Assembly (NCBI RefSeq): GCF_019578655.1
Contig: NC_063258.1
Location: forward strand, 30,136,802 to 30,200,801
Length of the DNA stretch: 64,000 nucleotides
Direction of reading: 5' to 3'
Origin: Ricinus communis
Lineage: Eukaryota; Streptophyta; Magnoliopsida; Malpighiales; Euphorbiaceae
The notes below the pieces were generated by a model, which saw only the letters and a list, made by a program, of their open reading frames with translations, was not told the DNA's origin and made no database searches. A program made the translations under genes and the position numbers. Positions 59,878 to 64,000 of this stretch are shown one piece after another; position 1 is the first letter of the stretch; the number at the start of each line of letters is the position of its first letter.

Positions 59878-60834
59878 TCATCGCCATGGATGTGTTCCTC
59901 TGATGCAAAGGCTCCCTTGCGAACACGAAAGTCAAAAAAAAAAAAAAAAGCATCTCTCTCTTCAACTCTGTATATACACTATCCATATTCATATGCTCAT
60001 TGCAGCTCCAAACTGTCATTTCTCAGTATATGGATAAACAGCTGCTCTAATAACAACTGTTGCTGATTGCAACATAACTGCTGTAATTATTATTTCTCTC
60101 CATCTTTATTTCCTCCTGCTTCCAGCTCTGAGTTCATAATAGCCGTGTATGTCCCATTTCTGATTATAAAAAAAAAACAAAAAAATCCTTTTTTTTTTTT
60201 ACAATGAATAGAGCTTGCCTTTATGTTACAAATTTATGCTACATTGTATAGGTAAAGGAAAGTGCTAACACCAACTCATTTACATAACAAAGATAAAAAA
60301 ATCTCTGCTACATCTTTTGTGTGGGGTGTAAATAAATTAAAAGAAAATGAATTAGTTCAAGTTTCTACAGAAAACAAATGAAGTACATTACTTGCATGAT
60401 GCACCCCACATGGACAACTTGTTAACTGAGAATCCAGAAAAAATATTTGGTTATGCAACTTTATCGTTATGGTTATACAATGGTGGAATTAACAGTTTTT
60501 CTTTTTCTTTATTATCTTTTTTCAATCCCTGCAATTGGGAAGGTTTATTTTCATGAAAAGCGTCCTGCATGGGAGGAAGGACTGTTTCTTTCATTATTTA
60601 ATTCGAGTTGGTGCAGATTTGGACGACAAAAGCAATTAATATTGGCGTTCACTGAGGAACCAAAGGTGTCGCTGGTGGGTGGTCCAGTCAGCTTCTGAGT
60701 AATGGAGAAACCAGATGATGTTTTTGATAATAAATAAGTTTAAGCTAAGTACTAGGAGAAAGAGTATATAAATATAGAGAAAGATAAAATTACATATTTA
60801 ATTAATTAAAATAACAAATACATAATCACATAAT

Positions 60835-61665
60835 TCATCGCTCAACACGTGTATTTGTATAAAATAGTCGACTAGCATTTCATACTTCAATATTTATTTA
60901 TCAGATACCTCTACTTGCTAAATTGATTATACATAAATATCGGAGTGCTGACTTAGCATATATATAACTCAAGGCAGACTTAAAAAATCAAAAATAAAAT
61001 TTGACGCACTTTAATTTAATCCTCAATTCTTTTAAATGTCTTTTTTGATCCCTCTAAATATTTTTATTATTCCATGATTTATGTAATATTTCTTTTTAAT
61101 CTCTATAATTGGTTTTAACTATTTTTTTATATTTTTAGAAAATAATATTTTTTAAAATATTTTTTAATATATATTTATTTAGGTGTAGAATTTTGAATAA
61201 TATGTTTATTTGGAGAAAATTAAATAAGAGAGCAAAATATCTTTTACTTGTTTGTTTGCTTGTTTAATAACAAACACATTTTATTTAAATTTATACGTAA
61301 ATAAATATATTATTGAAAAGTTTAAAAGTCAATAAGATAATTTAGAAAATATAAAATATTTAAAAAATTATAAGAGTTAAAGAAAAATCTTATATAAATT
61401 TTATGGAATAATGGAAAAAAATTTAAAGGATTAAAAAGTATTTTTATAAAACTATAAGGATTAAATTAAATTCTTGTTATAATAATGATAACTGCTTCAG
61501 CTATTTTTTTTTTTCAATTTTAAGTGTGCGTGAGTTACATACGTGTCAAATCAACACTCGAGTGTTTACATATTATTAATTTAATAAGTAAAAGTGTCTA
61601 ATAAATAAATTGTAAAATATGAAGTGCTAATTGACTATTTTGTACCGATATAGATATTTAATGAT
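60835..61665. mobile_element. Large fold-back element with arms of about 320 bp (MULE-MITE-like)
   Basis: The left arm (about 60835-61160) and right arm (about 61340-61665) match in reverse complement along most of their length. Outer part: left GTATAAAATAGTCGACTAGC against right GTACAAAATAGTCAATTAGC; then TTTATTTATCAGATACCTCT against TTTATTTATTAGACACTTTT. Inner part: TTTAATTTAATCCT in both arms, then TTATTCCATGATTTATGTAA against TTATTCCATAAAATTTATAT. The unpaired middle is about 180 bp. Long terminal inverted repeats suit Mutator-type non-autonomous elements, but a 9-bp target duplication was not demonstrated. Ends are approximate. Confidence 0.7.
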
Positions 61666-62908
61666 ATATTTTACCAAATGCCTAATATAGTCATTTTCTA
61701 AAGTTTAAAAATAAAATAAATAAATAAAACATAAATTGAAGTATCACTTAATTTGTTATTTAGTTTTAATGTAATTATAAAATTATAATTTAATTTATTT
61801 CAAGTTTTGAATTTTAATTATTCTTTAATTTAGTTATTTTTATTTTTTAAAATAGTAAATATATTATATTTTTTCTTATTTAATCAATATTTTTTCATTA
61901 GCATTAGATTTAATTACAGGTTAAATTATTCACTCAATTAATTTTTATAATATATTTAAATTTGCTTTTATATGATGTATATATTTTATAAATATTATGA
62001 TTTTTTTACTATAAAAATATATTTTTGTATAAATATGTACTTTTATATATTAAATTTTTTAAAAAAATACATTAAAATCAATAAAAATAATATAATTATA
62101 TTGTTCTTATTAAAAATAAAAATTAATAAAAACTGTAAATTGAATAAGTTAAGAAAACCAAATTTTTAATATTTTAATACAATAAAATAAATAAACAAAA
62201 CATAAATTTAATAAAAAATTTAAAAAACGTATTTCTGATATTTCTTAAAAAAAAAAAAAAAAAAGCCTCTTTTAGGCCATTGGCTCGACAAGTTGGGGCG
62301 CAGATTGAAATTAAAATCAATTCTAATTAGCCTACTGCAACTTGAAATTTGAATAAATCTACATATTATTCCTGTGATAAAACTGAAATATAATTAATAA
62401 TTAATAATTAATATAAAATTAAAATTTAAAAAAGTTTATGAGTAAATGAAAACCAAGTGCAAACTTAATAATTGTTTTATGATTAGTATTGTAATTTCAG
62501 GAGTTAATTTAGTTCATATGATTCTCTTTGTATAAATACTACCAGCAGCCTTTACCCCTGAATTGATTGAAAAGAAAGCCTCGGGTGTATCAAGAAAATA
62601 CCATATTTTTACTTCTAATTTTAAGTTATTGATAAAATAGTCAAAATTCTCACATCTTCAACCCCCAAGAATCTTGCCACCCAACACTCCCTTCCCTTCC
62701 AATTTACCACATTCATTCAATCTTATTTTTCTTTTCTTTTCTGGGTTGCAAAACCAACTACGCCATTATTTTGTTTTTATTCGATCAATCATGTTGATTG
62801 TACACAAAAATTAAAAATAGAAATTGCAAAGAAAGATAATTTAAATTGTGTTTCACAATTGAACCATATATATTTACAGTTTTACAGTCAAACACATTGA
62901 TAATGTAA

Positions 62909-62909
62909 C

Positions 62910-62941
<32 letters not shown>
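62909..62941. repeat. (ATT)n microsatellite
   Basis: About eleven TTA units in a row. Confidence 0.95.
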
Positions 62942-64000
62942 CCAGTTATAACAAAATTAAAATGACTTTAAAACATATCTTATCTTAGATAGACGAATTA
63001 AAAACGAAAAGAAATGCTAACAAATGCAAGGTCAATTCAAATCCAAGTCACAGGCATTGACATAATCCTCATGTATTAGAAAGAAAAAGGAAAGACGATC
63101 CCATGTGTACAGGTTCACTTGCGCTCTCTGTTTTCCCCGTTGGCCTGTTCCGTTAGAGTTGCGTTGCGTTTTCACAATTAACATGTCAGGGACCAAATAT
63201 ATAAAGGTTGAAAAATTAAATTAGATATAACTTTAGAAAGCCATTATATTGAGACGAAAACAAGAGATGGGCACAATCTCAAAATTAATTTGGCATCAAC
63301 AACAAAGTGTCCACACTAATAAATTATTACATACGCGATGTGGTACCACCTCTACAGAATATATTCTTATATCAAATCACTTTATATCAATTTATTTAAT
63401 TACATTTTTTCCTGCAATAACTTACATAAATTGAGATTAAATCTTTTTATAGTAAATGAAGTTTATTTTTTCATAAAATATATAATTATAATTTTTTTGG
63501 TTACCGTAATTAAGCAAATTTATTTAACTACCATAAATAGAAATAAAGGAGTTGCACTGAAAGAAAATTGTAGCTGGCACTTAATTTTAGCCATACCAAC
63601 CTATCAATTCAATGACAATTAAGAAGACAATACGTAATTAGGAGGCGAATGGGATGCAGACCTGCCATGCATAATACTATCATTCAACGCTATCACAATA
63701 TTTGTTATGGTATTGTTTATTTTAAAGGGTATAAATTTTATAATAAGAAATATTTTAGAAATTCTTTTATTTAAATTTAATATATTTTTTATATTATTAT
63801 TATTATTTACTTCTATATTTTTATAAATATTAACAGTTTAATTTTTTTAATAATTTATATAAATAAAAAAAAAATAAAAGATATAAAAAATGCATTAGTA
63901 TGCTCGCACTGCTTCACAAAATTTTGTAAACTAATGATAAAAGGTTTTGGACGATGATAATTAATGATAAAATCAGTGAAGATAAAATCCGAAATTTGGA

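Larger units (their letters stand above)
59878..64000. other. GLDP 3' UTR and AT-rich intergenic DNA to the window end
   Basis: About 59878-60250 is GLDP 3' UTR. The frame at 60447-60698 has no recognised motif. A long fold-back element occupies 60835-61665. 61700-62270 is almost pure AT. An ATT microsatellite lies at 62909-62941. The remainder shows nothing recognisable; the next gene is outside the window. Confidence 0.6.

Noticed and set aside
60447..60698. Plus-strand 83-codon frame after GLDP
   Set aside because: No motif seen; close to the GLDP 3' end and not in a recognisable exon context.
1..64000. CRISPR arrays, organelle DNA insertions, intact tRNA or rRNA genes, known conserved miRNA sequences
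   Set aside because: None found by reading; the microsatellites and tandem repeats do not have spacer-repeat structure, and no conserved miRNA sequence that I know was spotted.

Overview
This is plant nuclear DNA from a eudicot. It is very AT-rich, the genes are split by short introns with GT..AG ends, and the gaps hold TA microsatellites, MITE-like fold-backs and a decayed LINE. The protein sequences look rosid, and I lean to Malpighiales/Euphorbiaceae from general resemblance only; the window does not prove a species. No bacterial, organellar or viral block was recognised, and there is no CRISPR array or operon.

Layout, left to right. 1-2487 (minus): nucleolar GTPase NUG2-like, its 3' part beyond the left edge. 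6050-6868 (minus): intronless NDR1/HIN1-like LEA_2 membrane protein. 11074-13692 (minus): alkaline-phytoceramidase-like (CREST) membrane protein, last exon unresolved. About 18507-21027: dead L1-type LINE with ORF1 and 3'-end remains but no endonuclease and little or no RT. 22346-23296 (minus): DUF4408/DUF761 protein of the PAMP-induced A70 type. 27368-29288 (plus): ZIP metal transporter with two perfect zinc-deficiency response elements upstream. 31114-34162 (plus): seven-exon GT31 beta-1,3-galactosyltransferase. 39176-39706 (plus): intronless acidic Ser-rich protein of unknown function. 47227-48718 (plus): class-B GATA factor with a C-terminal LLM motif (GNC/CGA1 type), whose first intron appears to be GC-AG. 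53223-59877 (plus): fifteen-exon mitochondrial glycine decarboxylase P protein, complete at 1057 residues.

The genes are independent plant units on both strands, not a pathway cluster. They cover ribosome assembly, membrane/defence proteins, zinc uptake, Golgi glycosylation, chloroplast-development transcription and photorespiration. Several have Arabidopsis relatives that, from memory, sit near each other (GLDP1 beside ZIP9, GLDP2 near a GT31 gene and a DUF761 gene, GNC/CGA1 near A70-type genes), so the window probably preserves an ancestral block.

I did not find an undescribed system. The best leads are the twin zinc-response palindromes, two long fold-back elements (50418-50835 and 60835-61665), a Harbinger-like MITE in a GLDP intron, a fold-back just upstream of the GT31 gene, the GC-AG intron, a possible cysteine-rich peptide exon at 7866-7984, and a four-unit degenerate tandem array at 3104-3417.
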